From Antedon bifida (lineage: Eukaryota > Echinodermata > Crinoidea > Comatulida > Antedonidae): a stretch of DNA of 64,000 bases. The DNA lies in the NCBI GenBank assembly GCA_963402885.1, contig OY727097.1, forward strand, positions 5,704,001 to 5,768,000, in the 5' to 3' direction. A program made the translations under genes and the position numbers. The notes under the pieces were generated by a model, which was not told where the DNA came from, did not search any database, and saw nothing but the letters and a program-made list of their open reading frames with translations. Below are positions 40,621 to 53,610 of this stretch, piece after piece (positions within the stretch are counted from its first letter, which is position 1; each line of letters starts with the position of its first letter).

Positions 40621-40674
40621 GTATGCGTTGTTTACGAGTCAGTCCCTGTCGTCGAGTTGTGTGAGCAAGCAAAA
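40621..40674 (+). other. Exon-like 54-base segment, possibly a UTR or small coding exon
   Basis: A good acceptor (tgacttttcacag) precedes it and a GTGAGG donor follows. In phase 0 it reads VCVVYESVPVVELCEQAK with no stop. It is richer in GC than its flanks. There is no homology I recognise, so this is only a candidate. Confidence 0.2.
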
Positions 40675-40752
40675 GTGAGGTTTATCCTTGGTGCGAGTAT
40701 AGATCATCTTCTTCTCAATATAATGTAAGCATATTGGCAAGTGGATAAATTT

Positions 40753-40967
40753 CATACTGCATCCAACAGCGAGTAACTCGCCAATTACCGGATGGATAAA
40801 CTATTTTATAATCTATCATGCTTATAAAACTAAGTCTCATTTGAGGCATACAGGTAGGGAGTGCAGTTGAAAGTGTCGTGAGTTACAACCTTGGCACTAG
40901 GTCAGGATTGAACCCTGGACCTTGGAATTGGAAGGCAAGCACATAGACCATCAAGCTACAGCTCCAA
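40753..40967 (-). repeat. tRNA-Gly-like SINE copy
   Basis: Minus strand head GGAGCTGTAGCTTGATGGTC (box A), then CAGGGTTCAATCCTG (box B). Best-preserved copy of the family in the window. Confidence 0.85.
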
Positions 40968-42344
40968 TATAACAAACATTTTTTATCGAGTGAAGTTGTT
41001 CTTTGTCATGAAAAACATCTGAACCCAGGACCCTGGCCAATCTGATGCCAGTGACTATGCTGTATAACCATACAGTAGCATATTATTGGAAAGCGTCCCA
41101 GTTGTATATCAATGAAGGTCATTGGTCAATCAGCTTAACTGGGATAGCGTGGTTGTGCAAAGTACAATTATAATGAATCACTGCTTTCCTGGTATAATGT
41201 GATTTCCTCTAAATTAATTTATTATTATCAATATTTTGTCATGTAAAGTGAAGCAACAATAACATGTTGTCAAGGCAAATAAATAAAATAAAATAAATTT
41301 TCTTTTTAAATTCCCCATTAATTTTTTTCCAGTAACTCCACAGATAGATAAATGAATAGCAAACCTCTTTATTACACAGTTAGTTGTGTGTAATGATTGA
41401 ATTCAAAGTCTAATTTGTTCCTAGCTTACAGGTACCTGGATAAATCGAAAATAGCCCTTGCTCTCCTCGGGGAGAGCATATGATACGAAAAGTTAAAAGT
41501 TCCTTGAATCTTGAGTCTGTCAACCATGCTAATGTGGGCACGCCACTTTTGTTTTCTTTTTTTTGTATTGTATATATATTAATGATTTCAGTACTGTATG
41601 TACTTTTTTTTGGTACAGTAATTGTCCAGGTTCCAAAAACCGATTAGTACAGTTATAGTTTTGGCATTAAATATAATATTATTCTCAAAGGTTAGTCCCT
41701 AAAATGTGAATATGATAAACAATTTTTTCATGAACCTTGTAAATATTAGAAACCAGATGTGTACACATAAAATTAACATAAAAAGTACTGTATATACTGA
41801 ATATATGCAGATGCTTATTTCTGCTGCTTTGTACTGTAGCGATAATGGTTTCAAAGAGCAGTGAGCTACTGTAGATTTTACAAGTGTACACCAACTTTCA
41901 TCTTCTATACAAACAAATTACTAGAATGGGAAAATATTGTGAGGATGAATTAATGTGGTAGATACAGTTGCTTGTCCTTTGGAACGGACATGCTGTTGGA
42001 TTAAATAAACATCAAATACTGTAGCTGAATATTTTGAGTTGTATTATTCATCAATTCTATTAATATTCAGTGACATTTAATATTATTATTGCTGTGTTTT
42101 AATCAAGTATTATTTTTTATCTAAATAATTTATGCTATATTTAATTGCCAGCGTCTGTTATTATGGACAATACTGTTTTTTTTGGCCTTTTGTCAAAATC
42201 TAAAATCGAATACGGTACTGTATGTACAGTAATTATATTGTTTTTGCAATTATTTTGACAATAAAAATATACAGTATTTACAGTATAATAAATGCTCTTT
42301 TGGTACTGTCTTTTTTTAAATAGGTTGATGTACACTGTAAGTAA

Positions 42345-42515
42345 TCTAGTATCTTGGTGTTCTAACCATTCTGTGTAGCCTGATAGTACAAGTGTTTTCT
42401 GTTAAATAGATGTGCATTTTAGTACAGTATCTCCTATCTCGCCTTACAGGCACTGTGATATAGTATCTCGGTGTTCTAACCACTCTGTGTAGCCTGACAC
42501 AGTACAAGTGTTTTC
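42345..42515 (+). repeat. Direct duplication, ~110-base spacing
   Basis: AGTATCTYGGTGTTCTAACC...TGTGTAGCCTGA and ACAAGTGTTTTCTGT occur twice. Confidence 0.7.
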
Positions 42516-42814
42516 TGTATAAAAAGAAAGTAATTAATTTGCTATTGACATTCTCATTCCCATGTGTCAATTGTCAAGTAAATCAAGGATTATTGATTGT
42601 ATTAATAAATTGAGAGTTTACAAGATTATTGTGTGTGTGTCTATAAAGCATGTGGATCTGTGCATCAATATTGAAATCTGGGATATGCAAACAAAATAAT
42701 GATATGCAACAATAGCAATGTAATTCTAGTTCCTGTTTTTGCTGCATAAAGTTAAAAACCATGTGAATAAATTATCCACAATTTCTTGGCAGCAGAAAGA
42801 GGACCAATTTTCAG

Positions 42815-43185
42815 TAACCGGTTAAATGCCAGCCTGAAAATAACGGTTAAAAAACCCAATCGATTCGGTATTAGAATGCCATTTAACCGGTTATCCCTTT
42901 GCAACTTTTGGCTGCAACGCAAAATAATGTTAAAAACACCCAATTGATTCGGTGTGAGAATGCCATTTAACCGGTATCACTGTGCAACTTTTGGCTGCAA
43001 CGCAAAATAATGGTTAAAAACACCCTATTGATTCGGTGTTAGAATGCCATTTAACCGGTTATCCCTTTGCAACTTTTGGCTGCAACGCAAAATAATGTTA
43101 AAAACACCCAATTGATTCGGTGTAAGAATGCCATTTAACCGGTATCACTGCAACTTTTAGTTGCAACACAAAATAATGCTTATTT
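42815..43185. repeat. 84-bp satellite with alternating variants
   Basis: CCATTTAACCGG recurs at 42,879, 42,963, 43,047 and 43,131, exactly 84 bases apart. After it the units alternate TTATCCCTTTGCAAC and TATCACTGTGCAAC, giving a 168-base higher-order repeat. Confidence 0.92.
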
Positions 43186-43317
43186 GAATGACAGCCTCTG
43201 ACCTTGAGTCAACTAACTATTAAACGGTTTATTCGGTGCTATGCAGCAGAAACAGACCCTTAGTTAATAGACCCAAAAATGAAATAATAAATGACATACT
43301 GTATGAAATCTTCCATC

Positions 43318-43652
43318 TCCTGTACAGTAACCCCTATTAATTGGACACGTTCAGGATCCAACATAATGTCCCCTTAATAATGGTTCCCCCTGAATAGGAT
43401 TTGCTTACAGTGTTAAAACTGCCCATCATTCATTTAATGGGAAAGTGTCCCCTAAATAGAGGTGTTGCCTGAATAGTGTTTGCTGGCTGTAGTGTTAAAA
43501 CTGCCCATAATTCATTTAATGGGAAAGTGTCCCCTAAATAGAGGTGTTGCCTGAATAGTGTTTGCTGACTGTATGGTTAAAACTGCCCATCATTCATTTA
43601 ATGGGAAAGTGTCCCCCTAATAGAGGTGTCCCAAAGGAGAGGTTGTACTATA
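43318..43652. repeat. Family D element with internal 82-bp triplication
   Basis: Outer CCCCTATTAATTGGACAC...GAGGTTGTACTATA matches family D. GGGAAAGTGTCCCC recurs at 43,439, 43,521 and 43,603. Confidence 0.8.
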
Positions 43653-44829
43653 AAACATAGGATTAATATGGATTATATTGAAAGGTGAGAATGTAGAATT
43701 AACGATTGGGTTGCATCGATGAGTGCATCATAAAACGTCAAATAGAACAGAACCAGACAGGATTGTTTCGAAATACTAAGTAAGGTTTCAGAAATTGTAT
43801 ACACAATCGCATTTTAATGGTCGCAATAATGTGAACAGTCTGCCTTCGTTAATATGTAAGCGTCTGCGATGGGTTATGTTTTCTCTGCTACAATACTGTA
43901 AACAAAGTTGTCTGGCTATTATGTCGCATAATATAATGCACTGTTCTCTATCTATACCTGAGTGCACCAAAGGCTTACAAACCATGTGATAGGTTAAAAT
44001 GTAACACAATGCAATGTATGTGATGTGTAAAGAGTCAGTCTATTTCATGTCTAGCTTCCGGTCCTGAGGGCACAAAAAGAAATGCTGACCATACATTGGA
44101 GCTGCCCATGTGATTGTGAGGGTTTGGTTGACAGATTAGTCCATTATTGTAGAGGGATCAGTATTCTATAAACTTCTATTATCTGTTTATCCAGGTAAAC
44201 AGCACTCATTTTCTACAATAACAATTGTTGGTTTGTGTAAAATAATTTTAATCATGCCATGTTCTTTGCTGGATTAGTTGATTATGGTATAGAGGTACAG
44301 TACTCAAATGTTTATATCTTATGCACTCACCAGAGAGATAAGAACACAGGCTTTTGTTGGTCAGCCCAGAGTATTTCCTAGATTTACAGTAGTATATGAA
44401 TACATAGCACACTGTGTTATTATTTTCATTGTCACTTTGATGATTTTAAACTTTAGTTTAAGGGCATATACATTATGTCATTATTTTCTATGCAATGTGT
44501 CTTCAATAAAAATATTTATAAAAAACATTATTATATTATCTGTCGGTGTTAATGACAAGTTGCGTGCACTTTACCTAATCACAGAAATCACCTAGAGCGT
44601 ATTTTGCATTATGTTATTATGTGAAGATACCTGTTCATACTCAATATTATCTAAACATTCATTTAAATCAAGTTTACTAGAGGTTGTTACAGTATGCGAA
44701 AGATAGGTATATCAAGGTTAATTTGAGTGTGAAAACATAAGGAATTCTTCGAAAATGGTTTGGTCGTTGTAGAATGTTGCTATAATGTTTACTTCGTTTC
44801 TTGTAAAGTAACCAGTGGTTGTTTATCTT

Positions 44830-44961
44830 TAAGCTCTGTCTACACTGACAAAACAATGTGATGTGCCCATATATGGACATGATGACATCATATCACTACC
44901 ATATTTGGGAATATCACTACCATATTTTGTCAAACTAGTTTGATAGTGTAGACAGAGCTTT
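44830..44961. repeat. TIR family A copy
   Basis: Ends AAGCTCTGTCTACACTGACA and GATAGTGTAGACAGAGCTTT. Confidence 0.9.
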
Positions 44962-45649
44962 AGATTAGTGACACATATGGTCAAATCATGGAGTAATTTA
45001 CTGACTTTCTGAATTGAGGTGAAAATGAGCACAATGTTGCTTGCTTTGCATTAACAATTTTCTCTGAAGAAACCCTATAGTATAAACTTTTTTGATATAA
45101 TGGTTTTGTGGATTGAAACTAGAATTAATTAAAACCATTTTTTAATTCGCTTCTAATTTGGACTTTTATGGATGTTAGTCTTTAAAATATGCTAAAAAAT
45201 TATACTGTGATTATTTCAATATTACAATTTTCAACCTTTTAAATTCTGTAATTTATTACAAGTTTGTTTTAGGTGTTTAATGCTGACCAGTTGTTATTAT
45301 AACTACGTACTATAGTGGTTTAGTTACACCTGTAATAATATTAATTTATAACAAGAATTTGTATAGTCAGATGATACTATATCTATCTTCCACGTGAAAT
45401 GCTCACGGCATCTCTCTTCATTATCTGTGGTAGTCTTCTCATTTCCCAGAAAAATTAACCGTAATTAGCTTTGAAATGGAATTACTCATAAGGTGTGAAC
45501 CCTGCTAAATTATACAAGGTACACTTTTTTAGATGTACAGTAATTGTATAAATGTTACTGCATTGTTAGGTACTTTGTGTACTGAAAGATGTAAAATGAT
45601 GATTAATAAAAATCAAACTTAGAATAAGCCATTTTGTAGTTTTAATAAA

Positions 45650-45870
45650 GGTAATAACTTCCGTAGAAAAAAAAAACAAAATGGTTGAATAAATTCAACC
45701 AAAAACCAATTCTGATAATATTTTTTGATTAAAATTTTTCAGGTAAATATCTTTTTTTTACATCTAATTTTGGTCAAAGTGAATAACTACTGTATTATGT
45801 GACATTAAAATGACATAAACAACATTTTCAAAAATTATTTTTTCAGGGGACAATATATCTTTAAAAGCTA
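45650..45870 (-). repeat. TIR family H (TTAAAGATATATTGTCCCC) copy
   Basis: The inverse of 54,796: ...CATTAAAATGACATAAACAAC and GGGGACAATATATCTTTAA. Relatives lie at 19,925, 54,796 and 58,985. Confidence 0.65.
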
Positions 45871-46559
45871 CTATTCCCATTTTTTTCTGGGAAAACTTAC
45901 CTACTGTAGACTGTGATCTTTTTTCCCCTTTGCTATGCGCATGTAGAAACCATGTCCTCTTTTTAAATAGACAGATTCCTCCTCATATAACTGTGATTTC
46001 GTCACAATATTACTATACAGTAGTGTCGTATGTTTAATATCACTTTAAAAATACCGATAATATACAAGACATTTTATTTTAGATTTTACTGAGAAGAGAT
46101 AAATTTTATACTTTTTTCACATCCTGAAGAATTTATACTTTACATTATTTCCAATATATTATACGATGTCTGTAAGATAGAGATGGGACATAAATTAAAA
46201 TATTTGAAATACTTTTTACAAACATGTATATTTAAGCCACACTGTTATGCGATCATTGATAATGTTTGCACACTTAGTACTGTAATATGTTTATAATAAT
46301 GATGATAAATGTAGGTAATATGGCTAAAGCATTTTAAATCTGCAATTATATTATGATGATAATTCCAGATATACATGAAATGCTAATAGCTGCAGTATGG
46401 CATTACCAAGTTTGGTGGTCATTTGTCTGTGTTTATACCGATTTATTGCTTGGAGAAACTCGACAGTATTCTAAATTTCTACTGCGGTCGTTTATTGATG
46501 TTTTATAGTAGAGTTTGAAGAATGCGCCGTCACTTCTTTTAGTGCCGGTAAAACATGTC

Positions 46560-47070
46560 TCAGTGAGATTAAAATTTGAAGTGATCTTCGTAATTATTAA
46601 TAAACTTAAAAAATAAACAGATATTTTTTTGCCTAATTGAACGAATACAGAGTAGTTGACCCAACATTTTGGTAATCTTTTGCCTTCTAGTAGCTGCAGT
46701 ACAACCCTGTAATACCTGTATTCTCTCTCAATTAGATTAAGATTTAAAATGATCTTTGTAATTATTAATCAACTATATTATAAATAATCTTTTTTTGCCA
46801 ATACAGAGCAGTTGACTCAACATTTTTATACTTTTTTGCCTTCTAGTAGGTACACAGTACAACCATGTAATACCTGTATTCTGTCTCCATCCATGAGATT
46901 AAAATTTGAAATTATCACCATTAATAAACTTTTACAATGAAAAAAATAAACAGATCTTTTTTTGCCAATTGAACAAATACAATAATTGACCAAACATTTT
47001 CGTGCTGTTTTGTCTTCTACAGTAGTAGTAGTAGCTACACAGTACAACTCTGTATGCACTGTTGTTCCTT
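46560..47070. repeat. Three-copy tandem repeat, ~165-bp unit
   Basis: GATTAAAATTTGAA...ATTATTAATAAACTT and CTTCTAGTAG...ACAACC...GTAATACC recur, beginning near 46,567, 46,735 and 46,897. Confidence 0.85.
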
Positions 47071-47573
47071 TCATTGATATTCAAACAGATCTCGATATAA
47101 ACTTTTTTAAGTGGGTGTAAAGTCCAAACTCATGCTTTCTAGGTAAAACTACCAAATTAGTAAGATTTCCTAAGTATTACTATTAGTAATAAATGTTTAT
47201 CTAAAATCGTTTTTGGTTTAATAATGGTTTTACAGTGTACATTGTAAATATTGGGTGTAAACTACATGTACAGTAGTACTGTAGGCCTAAAAACTGGTGT
47301 GCTCTGGGTAATTTATCACTTTCCGTAGATGAAACAGAAGACAGTACATATACTGTAGCTCAAACTGTTTTTTATCCAACATTTTAAAGTAGAACCCCTC
47401 TTTGGACACCCCTATTAAGGGGACACTTTGTTGGGTCCTGATGGTGTCCCCTTGATAGCAAAAATCAAGATTGGGTGACTTTCAATAAAAGTATCTACCT
47501 TTAAACTTAAGGTTCACAAACTTTTCAGAGCTAATGATGCATATGAATATTAAAAATGAAATTATAAATATTA

Positions 47574-47890
47574 GCTTATGGCTAATTAATACTGTAAAAG
47601 GTACAGTATGTATTGTCAAATTATTATAAGTCGGGCTGTATTAATATTATTATTATTCATATTAGGAATAATACTGCAATATTTCCAAATATTGAATTTT
47701 TGGGCTATCCTGGAAAATCTTTTATAAATGTTTATTTGTAATGTCCGTAATTTATGTTATCACTTTGTATATGTATTTGTTATGATGATTTTCCTAATAA
47801 ATTCAAATCAAATCAGCAGTATGGCTAATTAATACTGTAAAAGGTACAGTCTGTATTATCAAATTATTATAAGTCGGGCTATATTATTGT
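47574..47890. repeat. Direct duplication around ATGGCTAATTAATACTG
   Basis: ATGGCTAATTAATACTGTAA...TTATTATAAGTCGGGCT occurs at about 47,578 and again at about 47,820. Confidence 0.8.
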
Positions 47891-48457
47891 CATTATGAAT
47901 ATAACTACAATATTTCCAAACCAAATAATTTAGAATATTGCAGTACAGTAATTACCAAATAATAATGAATACAGAAGTAATTCTAAAAATATAAATACTG
48001 CATTTATTGTCAAATATCATGAATACTGTAGCATTGTCAAATTTATTTTGTGTTTTTTTTTTGTTCATATTATGTTAAAAATTCTGCTATGATTAATTAA
48101 TTAATTCCAATTAGTATGTATTACTGGTAGTTAGTACTTTGAAGCGTGGTGGTAGAAAGATTGTCATTGTAAAGACCTCTGTACTGTATGAGTGCCATAT
48201 ACAGTAACTCATACTGTAGCCTACACTGTCATATTTGGAAAACATTGAATGCTATATGTGGATGGTTCCACGATAATGAGGCATGAAAAAAAGAAGCTAT
48301 TTTGGGTTTCCACCGGTAATGTAAGTTGGTTTTATTTGATTTTGTTTGCACAGAAAGGAGTTTACTATCATCTATACAGTAGTTACAACCATGTAAAGCT
48401 TTAGTACAGCTTGTTTTAAAATGTCACCTCAAATGTCCCATCAAATAGATTTATACT

Positions 48458-48590
48458 ATTATAAAACCTTGTCTACAAACAAATGTAATGTGCCCATATA
48501 TGGACATGATGATGTCATATCACTACCGTATTTAAGCATCACTACCATTTTTGGGCACATCACACTTTTTTTAAATCAAACTATTGTTTG
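48458..48590. repeat. TIR family A, degenerate copy
   Basis: The core GTGCCCATATATGGACATGA and GGGCACATCACAC is clear; the terminal CTGTCTACAC ends are mostly lost. Confidence 0.7.
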
Positions 48591-49016
48591 TTTGTTTGTA
48601 CTTGTAAAGTATTATTAATTAAATCTATATTAAACATATTTCATGTTAACATTTCATTAAAAAACAACACAATCGCAAAAAGTAACAACTTGTGGCCAGA
48701 TTGCATGCTGAGAAAAACACTGAATTTACATAGCAAATTACATGGATGGAATATCATATACACAAAATTATATTAGTATTGCATCCGTATTTACCCTTTA
48801 AGGGTGGGATTATAATACTCGAGCATGGGATTATACTTGGTCCTATATGGTGTATATTTTTTGTCTTTACTATATAATAATGAACTGTTGTTTGTAGACA
48901 TATTGTATTTTTAATTTCTTCAAAAATGTCTAGGTTGTTCTATAGTAATGATTTAAAATAGCATGCAAAGTTCCTGGAAATATAAACTTTGAGTTATGCC
49001 AACAACTACTGAGTAA

Positions 49017-49160
49017 AGGTCTGTCTACACAAAATCTGATGTGCCCATATATGGACACGATGATGTCATATCACTACCATATATGGGCATATCACCAACA
49101 TATTTGGGCACACATCACCTTTTTTGTCAAACTATTTTGATAGTGTAGACAGAGCTTTAA
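49017..49160. repeat. TIR family A copy
   Basis: Begins GGTCTGTCTACACAAAATC and ends TTGATAGTGTAGACAGAGCT. Confidence 0.85.
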
Positions 49161-50449
49161 ATCTGCTTTTAAACATCAGCTATAGAACTCGTATTGTTTT
49201 TAGCATCATGGTATAATCTATGTGTACATGCTAAGCGGCATTGTTGGTATAATTACGTCGTTGATAATGATCACCGTTCTTATCTTGGTTTAATGCACGT
49301 ACCATGCTGATTTCCCTCGAGACGTAGTATTCAACAACTTGTCTACGCTATCGCACAAACCGTAACTCGTTATTTGTATCAGCACTGCGCTTGCTCAAAT
49401 AAGGTCAATATCGTCCAATTATGCCACACATAATGCTTTAGAAAATATTACAGCAGTATTTAGAATTTTAACTTTCCGCAAACAAAAATTGGACAAAACT
49501 AATTTTATTACTGTTTATGCTGTACTTTATATAATTCATTGCAAATCACTAAAGAAACAATTGCTTTATAATTGAATAAAAGTATCTATATTGTAATAGT
49601 AATCTTATTCACACTGAGAAAGGGTTGCCCAAAAGCTCTGCAACTTCTTTCTGGTTTACTTTACTGTTGGATTTAGCTTTTTACTTATTTTATTTGCTTA
49701 ACTTTACTGTTTTGATTTAGCTTATTTTATTTGTATCTCCATTGAGATCCAGCCACTGATACCTACCGCATTGTAATTTTTCCATTAATTTACCTTTTAT
49801 GAATACACAGTACCCTAGTAGTAACACAAACATGTTGCATACCATTTTCCAATTGTTACAACATGGCCATTTGTATTTTAGACCAGTTTGAGCTATATTC
49901 TGATCATCAAAATGAAGACATAAGCATGCTCATGGAAAGACTTTTAATAACACTAATCCTAACCCTACTAATCTTAACCGTACTAATCCTTAATTCAATT
50001 TTTTTTTTATTTGGACTTCTATATAGTGAACCCTCAATCATCTCTCTAAATCCAAAAATATTTTTTTCGAGCAGAAAACTGTCAACACAAAATATTATTC
50101 ATCCATTCGTCCATTCAGGTCATAGTTAAAATATCTGTGAATTAGATTCACAATTGAACTGCTAGCATCCATTTTGTCAGCTGTCACGTGCTAATCATAT
50201 TAATCAAGCTTCGTTAATTTTAATATTACTACATACTTTATGGAAACCAGATGTGAATATCAATTGACTGTTGCCGTATCTTTCATATGATTATGATACG
50301 ATTTTTTATATTCAATTTTACTTCTTTACCATGAATGAAAGTCAGTTATGTAATTATAGAACATCTGCATACAGTATATCAAGCAGCGTATTTTTTAGTA
50401 TTTCATTTCAAGTTTAGGTGAAATATATATATTCACACAAAAAAACAAA

Positions 50450-50935
50450 AAAAAACAATCTTACCAACAGTTCCAAAGATGTAATGGTAGAATTTTATAG
50501 TAAAGAGGCTGTTTAAAGTTTTGGAGAAAGAAATCGGTCCACACAAAAAAAAACCACAAAAAAGAACAATCTTAACAACAGTTCCAAAGATGTAATGGTA
50601 GAATTTTATAGTAAAGAGGCTGTTTAAAGTTTTGGAGAAAGAAATCGGTCCACACAAAAAAAACCCACAAAAAACACCACAAAAAAGAACAATCTTAACA
50701 ACAGTTCCAAAAATCCCAACTGTAATTGTAGAACATCTGCATACAGTATATCAAGCAGAGAATTTTATAGTAAAGGGGTTGTTTAAAGTTTTGGAGAAAG
50801 AAATCGGTCCACACAAAAAACACCACAAAAAAGAACAATCTTAACAACCGTTCCAAAGATCCCAACTGTAATGGTAGAACACCTGTATATATCAAGAAAA
50901 GTATTTTATAGTAAGGTGGCCCTTTCAGGTTTTGA
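50450..50935. repeat. Irregular tandem repeat, 3-4 units of ~110-160 bp
   Basis: GTTTAAAGTTTTGGAGAAAG...AATCGGTCCACAC recurs near 50,510, 50,622 and 50,780, with diverged flanking halves. One unit carries an extra AGAACATCTGCATACAGTAT segment also seen at 50,360. Confidence 0.85.
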
Positions 50936-51479
50936 TTAGTCCATGCAAAAAATATTTTTTTTTTAAAATATATATATTATTATAAAAAAAAAATAATAAT
51001 ATTCAACACAAATCTAATCCCATTATAACATCATACATGTATTTATCAATATATTGATATTTATCAATTACGAGAATACTTTAACTTTTTTTGATTTTCA
51101 AATGTACTTTAGATAATTACTATTAACAGCCGAAAGTCTTAAATATTGACCAGACATTTACAGTTGGTTTGAATCATTAGCTTAATTATGATGACTTAAT
51201 GGTTTAGTGACGGTGCTGACCATTATAATAGTGGATTTAAAAAATGTTCATGTTTTCCGTGTGGACCTTGATTCTCAACACATGCAGTACAGTATTGACG
51301 TTTTAGGAAAGTAATTTACTGTATAGTAATAAGTATTTCCGTTACACTAAGCATTACAAATAGAAGACTGGTAGAGCCTGCTTTGAAAAAAGGTCTTCTT
51401 CTATTAAGTTTCCGCATGTTGAAGATTTTACAACCATAAACCACTTACTACCTCTCTAGGTAAGTGTCTGTGTGTGACA

Positions 51480-51665
51480 GTGACTATGTGTGTACTAGTA
51501 AACCAGGGTAATCCCCTACTCGTCTCGAAAGATGTACTAGGTTCTTTAAAGTGCACATAAGCTACTGTAGATGTGTACACCGGACCTACTACAGTTTACA
51601 GTCCTTATCCGAGAAGACTCATTGTAACAACAGAACCATGGAGCGAGTGAGCCTCGAACCCTTGC
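51480..51665 (-). repeat. tRNA-Leu/Ser-like SINE copy
   Basis: GAAAGATGTACTAGGT...CAGTCCTTATCCGAGAAGAC...GAGCGAGTGAGCCTCGAACC matches the copy at 20,525. Confidence 0.7.
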
Positions 51666-53449
51666 TGAAAGTCATATTAAACACTGTATACTAAAGTCAT
51701 TTGTTTGTTTCGTGATTAATTAATTAAAAATAATTAGATAATTAATGTTCTTTTCATTGTTAATTAAACATTACAGATGTTACAGTCAATCGTACCAGTT
51801 CAGTCATGTGGTCTCCAATATTCAATGTAACATCTTCAACTTGCCAATGATTGCCACATGATTTACGGATTTATCATTGCCTGTGATTGAACATACCAAA
51901 AGAATACCAGATTATTTAATTGTATTTACAAATATTTAAATCAGCACTTTAGTTCAATGGTACACTTAGTAATCTTGCATAAGTGCAGCCATTTTAATAT
52001 TGCTCTCGGGAGAACACTTCCCATGATCTCTAATTAGAATGTACTTTTTTTACGGAAGTCCAGCGAATACATTGTACAGGTATGCACTTAATGTACTGTA
52101 GTGTAAGCTTGTATATCTTGTACATAAGAGTACTACAGGAATATGATTATGCCGAGGTCTAGATTTCTTTATAAGGGCTTTCTTGGCACCTACGCTTTAA
52201 ACTAAAAACGCCCCTATTATTAATATGATGATGGTACAACAGTAGTTTATTCTCTTGTTATTAGGCCTAAACTTTGATGTGTATACTAAAAATTACAGTA
52301 ATATAGTAAGTTTACGCAATTAAAAGAAAACACAAATTTGGCTTTTACAGTGAATGAAAGTTATGATTATAAAGATTCTTTAAAAAGAAAACACAAAGTT
52401 GGCATCTTTAGAGATATAATTATAAGAATCTTTATCTACAAACTCGAACCAACACACCCTTGCTGATTAAAAAAGGGAACCTTATTATTGTACCACTTAT
52501 TTGACAATTTTAAATTTAGTTTGTTCAATACAGACCGAGATGAACTCAAACCCGTATTATCAATGTTGATAACATAGGAACCGCGGTCTCTGTAAGGGTT
52601 TGTGTTCATTTCTGAAATAAATTTATACAGTACAAGAAAGTATACATAGTGTAGTAGTTTAATTAATAAATAATAATAATTGTTACTTTATTTTTTCTTT
52701 GTTAACTTGAAATAAAATGTAATTTATTTGCCATTATCAGTAAAACAAACAAAGCATTGAGAGCAGTATTAACACTTATCTGTATTCACAGAATATATTT
52801 CTATAACACCCCTCTGACAAAGAATGGTTTTGTCCATCACAGTTCTGGCAAATGCAGTGAGCGCCTCCTATTTTTTAATCAAAGATTGTGTTTCAAATAT
52901 TGCTCCTAGGAATAAAAAAACATGTTTTATTAAACCTCAATCGCATCAATTTTTAACAATTTCCTTTCCGAGTGTGATTTTTAAACTCATGTTTCCAACA
53001 CACATGGTAAGTTTTTGAAAATGTTTTTGATATTTTGGAAAACGTTGCGTGTACGCATTTTAATATTTTAATTTGTAAATTGTAATATGTTTCTTCTTGT
53101 GGTTGCTGTATTAAGATCGTTAGAAATGTGTTAGGCTGTTTAATATTTCTAGCTATAGTCTGATTTGACAATGATAACAATGAGATGTTAGTGATGGATG
53201 TTGGTAACAAGATAAAAGATTACATCATCATTGGTGATTGCGTTGAAATTTACGATAACCGGAATTATCATAATGATTAAAATATTATTCTTGTTGCTGA
53301 ATTGGCTTTAATTCATTTTTTGTAGTACAGTACAGTAGTATGATTTGCTTAATAAATGTTTTACAGTAAATATTTAGGTGTGCAGTATGCAAAAAATAAA
53401 TATCAGACTCCATCTTGTTTACATTCTGTGCTAGTAATTTTTTTATAAG

Positions 53450-53610
53450 GCTCTGTCTACACTATCAAACTTTATGTGACAAATAAATGTGATGTGCCCA
53501 TATATGGACACGGTGATGCCATATCACTACCATACTTGGGCATATCACTACCATATTTGGGTACATCATACTTTTTTATGTCAAACTAGTTTGTTAGAGA
53601 CAGAGCTTTA
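53450..53610. repeat. TIR family A copy
   Basis: Begins GCTCTGTCTACACTATCAAA; ends TTGTTAGAGACAGAGCTTTA with a small deletion in the right end. Confidence 0.85.

Noticed and set aside
44308..44595. 95-codon plus-strand open frame
   Set aside because: It sits in AT-rich DNA with no recognisable motif, homologue or splice context; such lengths arise by chance here.
49863..50129. 88-codon hydrophobic open frame resembling membrane segments
   Set aside because: The hydrophobic run comes from a CTAATCCTAACC low-complexity tract; not protein-like otherwise.
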